Origin: Paracoccus marinus | Lineage (GTDB): Bacteria > Pseudomonadota > Alphaproteobacteria > Rhodobacterales > Rhodobacteraceae | Direction of reading: 5' to 3' | DNA: 64,000 nt | Assembly: GCF_007018965.1 (NCBI RefSeq) | Contig: NZ_VJYZ01000033.1 | Span: forward strand, 1-64,000 | Shown: positions 56,561-64,000 of the stretch, piece after piece | Numbering within the stretch: the first letter of the stretch is position 1 | Layout: each line of letters opens with the position of its first letter | Notes under the pieces: model-generated | Seen by the model: the letters and a program-made list of their open reading frames with translations, nothing else | What the model was told of the DNA's origin: nothing | Databases searched by the model: none | Program-made: the position numbers and the translations under genes

Positions 56561-57067
56561 ATGAAAACCCTGATCCTCGCCGCTGCCCTGACGGCCGCAC
56601 CCACGCTCGCCGCGCTCGCCGACGCCCCCGGCATCACCGTCACCGACGCTTATGCGCGCTCGACCAACCCGCGTTCGGGCGCGGTGTTCATGACGGTCGC
56701 GAACGCGAACGCCGCCGATTGCCGGATCACCGCCGCCACCGCCGACGTGACCCCCAGGGCGGAGCTTCACACCCATGCCGAGGAAAACGGCATGATGAAG
56801 ATGACGCCGGTTGAGGCGGTGACGATCCCGGCGGGCGGGACCCACGCGCTGGAACGCGGCGGCGACCACGTCATGCTGATGGCGCTGGAAACGCCGCTGA
56901 AGGATGGCGACAAGGTCGCGCTGACGCTGGACCTTGGCGCCTGCGGCACGCTGCCGGTCGAGGCGGTGGTGGACAACAAGCGCCCTGCTTCCGGCCACGC
57001 GGGCGGCCATGCGGGCGGTCACGCGGGCGGCCATGCGGGCCATACGATGCCCATGCCCGCCAACTGA
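56561..57067 (+). CDS. Periplasmic copper chaperone PCu(A)C
   Basis: A 168-residue exported protein (signal TLILAAALTAAPTLAALA) that carries copper(I) to the CuA or CuB sites of cytochrome oxidase. The domain shows the metal ligands in AELHTHAEENGMMKMTPVEAV and the later GGDHVMLMAL, the H(M)x10Mx21HxM-type pattern. After residue 144 comes a tail with four GGHA-type repeats and HTMPMPAN, rich in His and Met, which should give extra copper binding. It stands alone, 192 bases after rpmB. Confidence 0.92.
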   Translation: MKTLILAAALTAAPTLAALADAPGITVTDAYARSTNPRSGAVFMTVANANAADCRITAATADVTPRAELHTHAEENGMMKMTPVEAVTIPAGGTHALERGGDHVMLMALETPLKDGDKVALTLDLGACGTLPVEAVVDNKRPASGHAGGHAGGHAGGHAGHTMPMPAN

Positions 57068-57088
57068 CGCCGCGCCGTCCGTCGCGGA

Positions 57089-57760
57089 TCAGTTCGCGGC
57101 GGCCGGCTGTCGCGCCGCCGCCTGCGCGGCGAGCGTGGCGACCTCTGGTCCCAGCCTCTCGACCAGCAGCGCCACCCCCTTGGCCGAGGGGTGGATGCCG
57201 TCGCCCAGCAGATAGGGCGCGCGTTCGGCGCGCGGGATCGCGGCCAAGGGCGCATAGAAGTCCTGCAGCAGCAGCGTTCCGTGGGTGTTGGCGAGGCGCG
57301 GCCAGATCGCGGCCCAGCGTCGGCGCAGCGCCCGGTCGCGACCCGGGGCGTGGATGCCGACCAGAAGCGCCGGTCGCCCACCCGCCGTCGCGGTGGCCAG
57401 CATCGGCCCCAGGTTTGCCTCGGCCCGTTCGGGCGACCAGCCCAGCAGCATGTCGTTGCCACCCAGTTCGACGATCACCGCGTCGGGCGCGTGGCGCCGG
57501 ATCGACACCGGCAACCGGACGCGCCCGCCATAGGTCGTGTCGCCCGACAGGCCGCCGTCGATCACCTCGGCCGCGATCCCCCGCGCATCCAGCCAGGCCT
57601 GCAACTGCGGCACCAGCCCCTGACCGGCGGGCAGCCCATAGCCCGCCGTCAGGCTGTCGCCGAAGGCGAGGATGCGCGGCCCCTCGGCCTGCGCGGGCAG
57701 CGCGCCGAGCATCACGGCCAGCGCGATCCCGGCAAGGCTGCGGCGGATCTGAACACTCAT
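57089..57760 (-). CDS. SGNH-family esterase/lysophospholipase (TesA-like)
   Basis: A 223-residue periplasmic hydrolase with a signal segment (SLAGIALAVMLGALPAQA). The four SGNH blocks are visible: ILAFGDSLTAGYGL (nucleophile Ser), GGLSGDTTYGG (Gly), VIVELGGNDMLLG (Asn) and DGIHPSAKG (Asp and His). Close to TesA/arylesterase, acting on short esters or lysophospholipids. The start at ATG 57760 has AAGGAC upstream. Confidence 0.92.
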   Translation of the reverse strand: MSVQIRRSLAGIALAVMLGALPAQAEGPRILAFGDSLTAGYGLPAGQGLVPQLQAWLDARGIAAEVIDGGLSGDTTYGGRVRLPVSIRRHAPDAVIVELGGNDMLLGWSPERAEANLGPMLATATAGGRPALLVGIHAPGRDRALRRRWAAIWPRLANTHGTLLLQDFYAPLAAIPRAERAPYLLGDGIHPSAKGVALLVERLGPEVATLAAQAAARQPAAAN

Positions 57761-57942
57761 GGGCCCGTCCTTCGGTTCATGTCGTACCACCATGATGTAG
57801 GCGCGCGGGCCCCGGGCCTCAATCGCGTGGCGATGCAACGTGCCGCCGACACGGCCGGCGTCACGCCGCTTTGAATTGAACTGCCGGGGCGAAGCCGCTA
57901 GTCGCCGGACAAGAAGAACGAAACAGAACCGGAGGGACGGAC

Positions 57943-58530
57943 ATGCTTCGCCGAAATCTTCTGACGCTTGGCCTCGCGCTGCCGCTGCTCGCCGTGCCGG
58001 GTGTGACGCTGGCGCAGGCCGCCCCGCCGGCCAAGGCGGCCACGGCGGCCACGGCGGCCGCCGACCCCTACGCACCCGTCGAGGTGCCGATCCGCGAGGG
58101 TTTCGAGGTCGGCTCGATCGTCGTCGTGTCGGACGACTATTTCCTCTACCACGTCATCGCGCCGGGCCGCGCGATCCGCTACGGCGTGGCCGTCGGGTCG
58201 GCCGAGCTGGTCTGGCGCGGCCGCGCGCTGGTCGGCCGCAAGACCGAATGGCCCAGCTGGACCCCCACTCCCGACATGATCAAGCGCAAGCCCGAACAAT
58301 ACGCCAAGTACAAGGACGGGATGCCGGGCGGGCCGAAGAACCCGCTGGGGGCGCGCGCGCTGTATTTGCACACCGAAAGCGGCAACGACACCGCGATCCG
58401 CATCCACGGGACCACCGATCCGGGCTCGATCGGCAAGTCGGTGTCGAACGGCTGCATCCGGATGCGGAACGAGGCCGTGATGGACCTGTTCGACGAAGTG
58501 CCGATCGGCACCCCGGTCTACGTGTACTGA
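57943..58530 (+). CDS. L,D-transpeptidase (YkuD family)
   Basis: A 195-residue exported protein (signal LLTLGLALPLLAVPGVTLAQA) with an L,D-transpeptidase catalytic domain: HGTTDPGSIGKSVSNGCIRM holds the conserved His and the nucleophilic Cys of the SxGCxRM motif. Such enzymes make 3-3 peptidoglycan crosslinks or attach lipoproteins or outer-membrane proteins to the wall. The preceding PGAAPxMIKRKPEQY-type segment (WTPTPDMIKRKPEQYA) is typical of the alphaproteobacterial group. The mnmH start lies 20 bases past its stop. Confidence 0.92.
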   Translation: MLRRNLLTLGLALPLLAVPGVTLAQAAPPAKAATAATAAADPYAPVEVPIREGFEVGSIVVVSDDYFLYHVIAPGRAIRYGVAVGSAELVWRGRALVGRKTEWPSWTPTPDMIKRKPEQYAKYKDGMPGGPKNPLGARALYLHTESGNDTAIRIHGTTDPGSIGKSVSNGCIRMRNEAVMDLFDEVPIGTPVYVY

Positions 58531-58550
58531 CGCGTCCGGGCGGGGCGATC

Positions 58551-59660
58551 TTGCCCGGTCCGCGCGTCTTTCGCCTGACGTCACTGACGGACCCCGCGCT
58601 TGCGGGGTTCGACGACGTGATCGACGTGCGCTCGCCGTCGGAATACGCCGACGACCACATGCCCGGGGCGCTGAACCTGCCGGTTCTCGACGATGCCGAG
58701 CGGGCGCGGGTCGGCACGATCTACAAGCAGGTTTCGCCATTCGACGCGCGGCGCGTGGGGGGTGCGCTGGTCGCGGCGAACGCGGCCGCGCATATCGCGG
58801 GCCCGCTGTCGCAGCGCGACGGATCGTGGCAGCCGTTGCTTTACTGCTGGCGCGGCGGGCAGCGTTCGGGGTCGTTCGCGACGATCCTGGCCCAGATCGG
58901 CTGGCGCGCCGCGTTCATCGAGGGCGGGTGGAAGACGTGGCGGCGGCTGGTCCTCGATATGGTCGAGGCGCGGGGGCCGGCGTCTCCGCTGCTGGTGCTG
59001 GACGGGAACACGGGATCGGCCAAGACGCGGATCCTTGGCCGTCTTGCGGGGCGCGGGGTGCAGGTGATCGACCTCGAGGCGCTGGCCAACCATCGCGGCA
59101 GCCTGTTCGGCGCGATGCCGGGCGGGCAGCCGCCGCAGAAGCTGTTCGAAAGCAGGCTGGCCGTGGCGCTTGCCCGGCTGGACCCCGCCCGGCCCGTGGT
59201 GGTCGAGGCCGAAAGCTCGCGGATCGGCGAGATCGTGGTGCCGCGCGCGATGTGGCGCGCGCTGTGCGCGGCCCCGCGCGTCCGGCTGGCGGTGCCGGTC
59301 GCGGCCCGCGCGGCCTTCAGCGTGGCCGACTACGCCGACATGCTGGTGGACCCCGCGCGGATCGACGCGACCGTGACGCGGCTTTCGCCGCTGCACCCGG
59401 CGACGCGGATCGCCGCGTGGCGGGCGCTGGCCGCGGCGGGCGACTGGACCACGCTTGCGGCGCAGCTGATGCGCGACCACTACGACCCGCGCTACCTGAG
59501 CCACCGCGCGCGCCACGCCGGGATGGAAATCGCGGAGATCACGCTCGGCAGCCTGGACGACGCGGCGCAGGACGTCGCCGCGGCGCGTGTCGAGGCGGTG
59601 CTGGCGAGCCCGCGGTTTACGGGCTGGGCGGCGCCTGCGGGTCCTGACCGGGGCCCATGA
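58551..59660 (+). CDS. mnmH: tRNA 2-selenouridine/2-geranylthiouridine synthase
   Basis: MnmH (SelU/YbbB) converts 2-thiouridine at the wobble base of certain tRNAs to 2-geranylthio- and 2-selenouridine. The 369-residue protein has an N-terminal rhodanese domain with the catalytic Cys in YCWRGGQRSGS, and a P-loop domain with DGNTGSAKTRIL. No ATG lies before the conserved start; TTG 58551 with CGGGGCG upstream is the likely start. No selD or selA occurs in the window. Its last 44 bases overlap the end of the convergent sirtuin gene. Confidence 0.92.
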   Translation: MPGPRVFRLTSLTDPALAGFDDVIDVRSPSEYADDHMPGALNLPVLDDAERARVGTIYKQVSPFDARRVGGALVAANAAAHIAGPLSQRDGSWQPLLYCWRGGQRSGSFATILAQIGWRAAFIEGGWKTWRRLVLDMVEARGPASPLLVLDGNTGSAKTRILGRLAGRGVQVIDLEALANHRGSLFGAMPGGQPPQKLFESRLAVALARLDPARPVVVEAESSRIGEIVVPRAMWRALCAAPRVRLAVPVAARAAFSVADYADMLVDPARIDATVTRLSPLHPATRIAAWRALAAAGDWTTLAAQLMRDHYDPRYLSHRARHAGMEIAEITLGSLDDAAQDVAAARVEAVLASPRFTGWAAPAGPDRGP

Positions 59661-60381
59661 CCTCATCGACCCAGGTCGGGACGGTGACGGTCGCCGGGCC
59701 GGCGATGTGGCGGTGGAACAGGCGCGAGGTGGGGCGGGCGTCGAGGTTGATCTCGATGCAGTCGGCGCCCGCGTCGTGCGCGATCTCGACGAATCCCGCC
59801 GCCGGATAGACCTGCCCGGACGTGCCGATCGCGGCGAAGATCCGCGCCGACTGCAGCGCGCCCAGGATCAGGTCCATCCGCTGCGGCATCTCGCCGAACC
59901 AGACGATGTCGGGGCGCAGCGCCGCCTGACCGCAGGCGCGGCACGGGTCGGCCGGATCGAGATCGCCGGTCACGTCGAGCCGGTCCCCGCAGGCGGCGCA
60001 GACCCCGCGGTTCAGCGCCCCGTGCATGTGGACGACGCCACGCGCGCCGGCGCGGTCGAGCAGGTCGTCCACGTTTTGCGTAACCAGAAGCACGCCCGGT
60101 CGCTCTGACAGCCGCGCGAGCGCCCGATGCGCGGCGTTGGGCTGCGCCAGACGCGCCTGCCTGCGCCGTTCGTTGTAGAAGCGGTGAACCAGCGCGGGGT
60201 TGCGCCGGAACGCGCCCGGGGTCGCCACGTCCTCGACCGCGTGATCTTCCCACAGGCCGCCGCCATCGCGAAATGTCTTTAGCCCGCTTTCCGCCGACAG
60301 CCCCGCGCCGGTCAGGACGACGATGTCGATGTTCGGGTCGGTGTCGGGGTTGGGGTCGTGCTGCGCCACGTCGTCAGCCAT
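59617..60381 (-). CDS. NAD-dependent protein deacylase, sirtuin (CobB-like)
   Basis: A 254-residue class III-like sirtuin that removes acyl groups from lysines using NAD+. Visible are the NAD-binding VLTGAGLSAESGLKTFRD, the TQNVDDL and catalytic His VHMHGAL segments, two zinc CxxC pairs (CAAC, CRAC) and GTSGQVYPAAGF. The FYNERRRQ segment includes the Tyr-xx-Arg pair used by desuccinylase-type sirtuins. ATG 60381 is the first start after which all conserved residues follow. Confidence 0.93.
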   Translation of the reverse strand: MADDVAQHDPNPDTDPNIDIVVLTGAGLSAESGLKTFRDGGGLWEDHAVEDVATPGAFRRNPALVHRFYNERRRQARLAQPNAAHRALARLSERPGVLLVTQNVDDLLDRAGARGVVHMHGALNRGVCAACGDRLDVTGDLDPADPCRACGQAALRPDIVWFGEMPQRMDLILGALQSARIFAAIGTSGQVYPAAGFVEIAHDAGADCIEINLDARPTSRLFHRHIAGPATVTVPTWVDEVMGPGQDPQAPPSP

Positions 60382-60472
60382 CGGGTTTGTCACGTTTGCG
60401 AACGCTGCGCGCCACGACTGCGTGCGAGCCCGCACCGATTGCGCGGGCGGCGTGGTTTCACCGCGGCCACCG

Positions 60473-60775
60473 TCAGCGCGAGCAGTAAGCCTGCGCGGTC
60501 GTTGCAAAGGTCTTGTAGCGCGCCCAGAACGCGTTGTCGGCGTCGCGCTTGGACATCCGCACCTCCTGCGCCCTTTCCGCGTCGCGGAAGAACCCGGCCG
60601 CGCGGCGCTGGTCGGCCCGCGACAGGGTCGCGTCGGCCACCTGCTGGATACAGCCGCACAGGCGCGCCGATCCGCTGCGTTCCGACCCGTGGCAGGCCGA
60701 ATCGATGGGTCCGGCGACCGCAAGCGGCGCGGTCAGCACCACGGCGGCAACGATGACTGCGGGTTTGAGCATCAT
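60473..60775 (-). CDS. Hypothetical exported small protein
   Basis: A 100-residue protein beginning MMLKPAVIVAAVVLTAPLAVAG, a clear signal peptide. The mature part has four cysteines (SACHGS, RLCGCIQQ, QAYCSR) and the pattern LCGCIQQVADATLSRADQRRAAGFF. It is a conserved-looking small periplasmic protein that I do not recognise; two disulfides are likely. The next gene to the right is 264 bases away; that gap (60776-61039) shows no gene or convincing site. Confidence 0.65.
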   Translation of the reverse strand: MMLKPAVIVAAVVLTAPLAVAGPIDSACHGSERSGSARLCGCIQQVADATLSRADQRRAAGFFRDAERAQEVRMSKRDADNAFWARYKTFATTAQAYCSR

Positions 60776-61039
60776 CCCTCTCCTTCAAAGGCCGCCGTTT
60801 TCCCGGCGATCCGTGTGATCCCGTGCGTGCGGGACATGCCGAGCATAGCAGATCGGCAAGGGCCTCTCAACGATCGGGATGGGGCGCGGCGCGCGTCAAA
60901 TGACAAGCCGAGGTGCCCGGCGGACCGGTGCGGCGGCCGTCGCGGCAGGCTGTTGCGGTGAACCACGCGGGCGGCACGCCGCCCCGAACGGCGCGGTGAA
61001 CCCGATCGCGGACGAGCGGTCCTGCCTCGGCCCCCGCCC

Positions 61040-61816
61040 TCACCGCAAAAGCTGCAGCGCCGTCGCGTAGCTTCCCTGCAGCCCCTGCAGCCCTTGCGCC
61101 GCCTGCGACCGGATCAGGAATCGCTGGATCAGCTTTTCCATGTTCTGCGGCTCGGCCAGTCCCTTCGGGTCGGACGTGCCGAACATCTTGTCCGCGGCCG
61201 CCTTGAACTCATCAAGCTGGCGGTCGAGCGGCAGCTTGCTGTAGGACGTCCCGAACCCGAAGGCGCCGGCAACGACCTTGCGCAGCGGCGACGAGCCGAG
61301 AATCTGGTACCATTTGGTGTTCTCGGTCGACGGCGCGGCCGCGATCGCGCCCAGCTCGCGGCGCGTGTAAAGCGCGACCCGCAGGTCGGGATCGACCGCG
61401 CCGACCCGCGCCTCCAGCTCGGCCTGCCGGTGATTGCCGACGATCCTGTCGACCGCCGGCTGGCCCTTGCTGCCCATCGCGGCGGTGACCGACCGGGCAA
61501 GCGCGGCATAGCGCTTGTCGCTCAGGCGGTTGGCGAAGCTTTTCGGATCGGCCAGGTCGGATTCCAGCACCTTGCGGATGAAGAAGCGGTTCCTGACGTC
61601 GGTTTCCAGCCCCGCCGCCGTCAACGCCGTCCGCATCAGCCGGAAGTCCGACACGAACTCCTCGGCCGAGGCGACAGAGGTCATCTTCTCGCGGAAATAC
61701 GCGTGGTCGCGGTTCAGCGCCGGGTCGCGGGCGATGACGGCCTGCTGCGCCGCCATCGTGCGGTTCAGAACCCGCCACCCGGCGTAACCCGGCAGGCCGA
61801 CCGCGACCCCGGTCAT
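61040..61816 (-). CDS. DUF1217 flagellar-locus protein
   Basis: A 258-residue protein of the DUF1217 family, found in flagellar clusters of Rhodobacterales and related bacteria. It is helical, with REKMTSVASAEEFVSDFRLMRTALTAAGLE and DPKSFANRLSDKRYAALARSV as typical segments. The role is unknown; some members are exported with the flagellum. The start overlaps the flbT stop by four bases, so it is translationally coupled as the last gene of the fliC-flaF-flbT group. Confidence 0.8.
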   Translation of the reverse strand: MTGVAVGLPGYAGWRVLNRTMAAQQAVIARDPALNRDHAYFREKMTSVASAEEFVSDFRLMRTALTAAGLETDVRNRFFIRKVLESDLADPKSFANRLSDKRYAALARSVTAAMGSKGQPAVDRIVGNHRQAELEARVGAVDPDLRVALYTRRELGAIAAAPSTENTKWYQILGSSPLRKVVAGAFGFGTSYSKLPLDRQLDEFKAAADKMFGTSDPKGLAEPQNMEKLIQRFLIRSQAAQGLQGLQGSYATALQLLR

Positions 61817-62217
61817 TGCCGCGTGACGGCCAGCAGCCGCGCTTCCCGGGGCAAGAGCCCGCGCAGACGCCGCAGCGCCTGGTAGTAGTTCGCCTGCAGC
61901 ACCGCCGCGGTGGCGTCGTCCAGAATCGTTCGGCTGTCCGGGTCCGAAAACACCTGCGACAGCTGTTCCAGTCCCAGCAGCAACTGCGCATGCCCTTCCT
62001 GCAGGTCCGCGTCGCCCGACAGCATCAGCTGCGCGACATAGCAGACCCGCGCGACCGGCGTTTTCGCCTGATCGGGATGCAGCGCATCCTTGAGCCGCAG
62101 GACGTTCGCCTGCGGGCTGCGGATCGAGATCTTCGTGCGCCTGTCGCCGTTCTCGATGATCGCGCCGTTGATCAGCAGCCGCTCGTTCGGCGCCAGCTTG
62201 ATGACGAGGCCGGTCAT
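61813..62217 (-). CDS. flbT: Flagellin synthesis regulator FlbT
   Basis: FlbT binds flagellin mRNA and controls its translation and stability in Caulobacter and related bacteria. The 134-residue protein begins MTGLVIKLAPNERLLINGAIIENGDRRTKISIRSPQANVLRLKDAL, the standard N terminus. Four-base overlaps link it to flaF upstream and the DUF1217 gene downstream. Confidence 0.93.
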   Translation of the reverse strand: MTGLVIKLAPNERLLINGAIIENGDRRTKISIRSPQANVLRLKDALHPDQAKTPVARVCYVAQLMLSGDADLQEGHAQLLLGLEQLSQVFSDPDSRTILDDATAAVLQANYYQALRRLRGLLPREARLLAVTRQ

Positions 62218-62582
62218 TCGGCCGCCCGCCCGCGAAGCCCGGCCATGATGCTGGTGTTGACCTCGATCAGCGCCGAAAGATCGGCGTCGCCCGCTGCCAC
62301 CCGAAAGCCGTGCCGCACCGAAAACAGCGCAAGCGACAGCAGTTGCGCCTTGAGCGCATCGGGCAGGGCATTGTCGGGCAGCGCAAGGTCGGTCGCGAGC
62401 GCCGACCAGAGCTGGGTGTTCATGTGGACGGCCTCACCGGCCGCGGCGCCGCGGCCCGCAACGTCGGCGGCCTTGAGCCGCCGCGTAACGCGCGCGAACG
62501 CGTCGTATTCGTTGTCGCGGTCGGTGCGGATCTGGGTCGTGGAAAAGGGGCTGCCGGCGCGGGCAAAGGCGGGCGCATTCAT
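62214..62582 (-). CDS. flaF: Flagellar biosynthesis regulator FlaF
   Basis: FlaF is needed for flagellin synthesis and secretion, working with FlbT. The 122-residue protein has the family pattern RDNEYDAFARVTRRLKAAD near the N terminus and ALAADLALPDNALPDALKAQLLSLALFSVRHG in its second half (as ALATDLALPD...). It starts 66 bases after the flagellin stop. Confidence 0.9.
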   Translation of the reverse strand: MNAPAFARAGSPFSTTQIRTDRDNEYDAFARVTRRLKAADVAGRGAAAGEAVHMNTQLWSALATDLALPDNALPDALKAQLLSLALFSVRHGFRVAAGDADLSALIEVNTSIMAGLRGRAAE

Positions 62583-62648
62583 CTATTCGATCCTTCGTCA
62601 GGGTGCGCGAGAGCCGGGGCGCCGTCCTGGCGCCCCGGTCGGTTCAGA

Positions 62649-63872
62649 TCAGCGGAACAGCGACAGGATCGACTGCGGCGCCTGGTTGGCGATCGACAGC
62701 GACTGGATGCCCAGCTGCTGCTGTGTTTGCAGCGCCTGCAGGCGGGCAGAGGCCTCTTCCATGTCGGCGTCCACCAGCGCGCCGATACCGGTCTTGAGCG
62801 AGTCGGTCAGCTTCGAGACGAAGCTGGCCTGATTCTCGATCCGGCTGCCGGCCGAGCCGAAGGCGGCGGCGGCATCGGTCGCGGTCTTCATCAGCGTTTC
62901 GATCGACGCCATGGCCGCGGTCGCGCCCGCCGCCGTCGACACGTCGATCGCACCCAGCGCGCCCAGGCCGCCCGAACCGGCGTTCTGGAACTGGGCCGAG
63001 ATCGCCAGGTCGTTGGCGGTTGCCGTGGCGCCCGACTTGATCGTCAGTTCGCCCGCGTTGGCCGAGTCGTAGTCGACGGCGAGGCCGGGAACGCCCAGCT
63101 TCTCGATCGCGGACTTCAGCCCGATCGCCACCACGTCGTTGGGCGTGGTGGATGCGGCGTCGGAGTCGGTGACAGTGTAGGTCGCTTCCTTGTCGCCGAC
63201 GCGGATCGAGATGCTGTCGCCAGCGGCAAGGGTGCCGCCGCCGCCGCCGATGGTCAGCGTGACCCCGGTGGTGTCGCCCGCTTCAAGGGACATCACCGCG
63301 CTGTCGCCTGAAGCCGACGCGGTGCCCGAGGTGGTGAAGATGTTCTTCGCCGCGTAGTTGCCCACCGAAAGGTCCTGGCTGGCCACCGAGATGGTCGAGG
63401 TGGTCGTGCCGGTCGCCGAGCGGTCGATGGAGGCGAGGAAGTTCACCGTGCCCGCGCTGCCGTCGAGCAGGTTCAGGCCGTTCACCTGCGAGCCCTTGAC
63501 GATGTTGTCGATCTGGCCGCGCAGGTTTTCCACGTCGTTCTGCAGCTTGGTGCGATCGTCGTCCGACGTCGCGTTCTGCGCCGAGATGATCGTGTCGCGG
63601 ATCTTGCCCAGCGTCGCGCGGATGTCTTCCGCGCCGTTCCGGGCGGTTCCGACCGACGCGCCGGCAATCGACAGGCCCGACGAGATCGCCTTGAAGCCGC
63701 TCACGTCCGCCTCCATCGTCTTCGAGATCGCCCAGACGGCCGCGTTGTCCTTGGCCGTCGACACGGCCTTGCCGGTCGAGATCTGGTCCTGGGTCTTCGC
63801 CAGGTTCGCGTTGACGCCCTTCAGGGTCTGTAGCGCGACCATTGCGCCATTGTTGGTCAGAATGCTGGACAT
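62649..63872 (-). CDS. fliC: Flagellin
   Basis: The filament subunit, exported by the flagellar type III system. The 407-residue protein begins SSILTNNGAMVALQTLKGVNANLAKTQDQISTGKAVSTAKDNAA (D0/D1 helices) and ends with the C-terminal helix containing QTQQQLGIQSLSIANQAPQSILSLFR. Residues about 150-300 form a variable Gly/Ser/Thr-rich surface region. The start follows GGAGGACAAA. A weak sigma28-like pattern (TTAA, 15 bases, ACGGTGAT) lies about 85 bases upstream on the minus strand near 63950-63980, but is not convincing. Confidence 0.95.
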   Translation of the reverse strand: MSSILTNNGAMVALQTLKGVNANLAKTQDQISTGKAVSTAKDNAAVWAISKTMEADVSGFKAISSGLSIAGASVGTARNGAEDIRATLGKIRDTIISAQNATSDDDRTKLQNDVENLRGQIDNIVKGSQVNGLNLLDGSAGTVNFLASIDRSATGTTTSTISVASQDLSVGNYAAKNIFTTSGTASASGDSAVMSLEAGDTTGVTLTIGGGGGTLAAGDSISIRVGDKEATYTVTDSDAASTTPNDVVAIGLKSAIEKLGVPGLAVDYDSANAGELTIKSGATATANDLAISAQFQNAGSGGLGALGAIDVSTAAGATAAMASIETLMKTATDAAAAFGSAGSRIENQASFVSKLTDSLKTGIGALVDADMEEASARLQALQTQQQLGIQSLSIANQAPQSILSLFR

Positions 63873-64000
63873 TTTGTCCTCCGTTCATGGGCGTGATGCG
63901 CCCGGGTTTGACGAAAAGGCCTTCTGACCTGGGGGCTTCCATTTGCCCCGCACCGCCTTGGTGCGATCACCGTTCTAGACGCGACAGCTTAATGGCTAGT

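Noticed and set aside
56995..57045. Short tandem DNA repeat considered as a CRISPR or satellite
   Set aside because: It is the coding sequence of Gly/His repeats inside a copper chaperone; no spacers are present. No CRISPR array was seen anywhere.
63940..63985. Sigma28-type promoter upstream of fliC
   Set aside because: The best match is weak at the -10 element; it is mentioned with the gene but not called.

Overview
The window is a high-GC chromosomal segment of an alphaproteobacterium, most likely order Rhodobacterales (Paracoccaceae/Rhodobacteraceae). This rests on a circularly permuted two-piece tmRNA gene with tag ANDNRAPVALAA, a ChpT-type phosphotransferase, the fliC-flaF-flbT flagellin cluster, a C4-pathway 5-aminolevulinate synthase, CarD, an olsB-olsA ornithine-lipid pair and dense, often ATGA-overlapping gene packing. 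Species is not assigned.

Layout. 1-2166 is a mobile-element graveyard: a tniQ gene broken by two compensating frameshifts and a fragment of an IS5-type transposase, ending at the 3' end of tRNA-Pro(CGG). 2292-11419 carries a DMT transporter and the leucine genes leuB, leuD and leuC, interleaved with a secreted RTX protein, an exported phosphodiesterase-type protein and small unknowns. 11596-19715 holds rsfS-rlmH, a LOG-family gene, dapD, a GlsB-like membrane protein, a TM2 protein, a lytic transglycosylase lipoprotein, an unusual pair (HEVNH zincin-like protein plus a signal-peptide protein) and a YbaK-type deacylase. 19758-25487 contains a DUF421 protein and the tightly coupled chain gpmI-envC-ctpA-rppH. 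25653-33699 has a YmdB-like phosphoesterase, an SLC13 permease, olsB-olsA, DUF3553, chpT, proA, DUF1203 and a glutathione transferase.

33792-38667 has ssrA, a cupin, a methyltransferase, two solute-binding proteins without their transporters, and carD preceded by a structured leader that ends in an intrinsic terminator. 38722-48232 holds an MFS exporter, an M20 dipeptidase, hemA, a RodZ-like protein, ispG, rarD, sodB and a YfgM-like protein, which begins the yfgM-bamB-der order (47423-51129) also known from gammaproteobacteria. 51163-60775 has serS, a thioredoxin-fold protein, meaB, ada, rpmB, a copper chaperone, an SGNH esterase, an L,D-transpeptidase, mnmH and a sirtuin. 61040-63872 is the flagellin cluster DUF1217-flbT-flaF-fliC.

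Most of the window is housekeeping. The best candidates for undescribed biology are the zincin/exported-protein pair (16814-18736), the structured RNA before carD (about 37986-38118), the small ORF and hairpin ahead of leuC, and the sevenfold-repeat RTX protein. All functional calls come from reading the sequence and recalling family motifs; no search was run.
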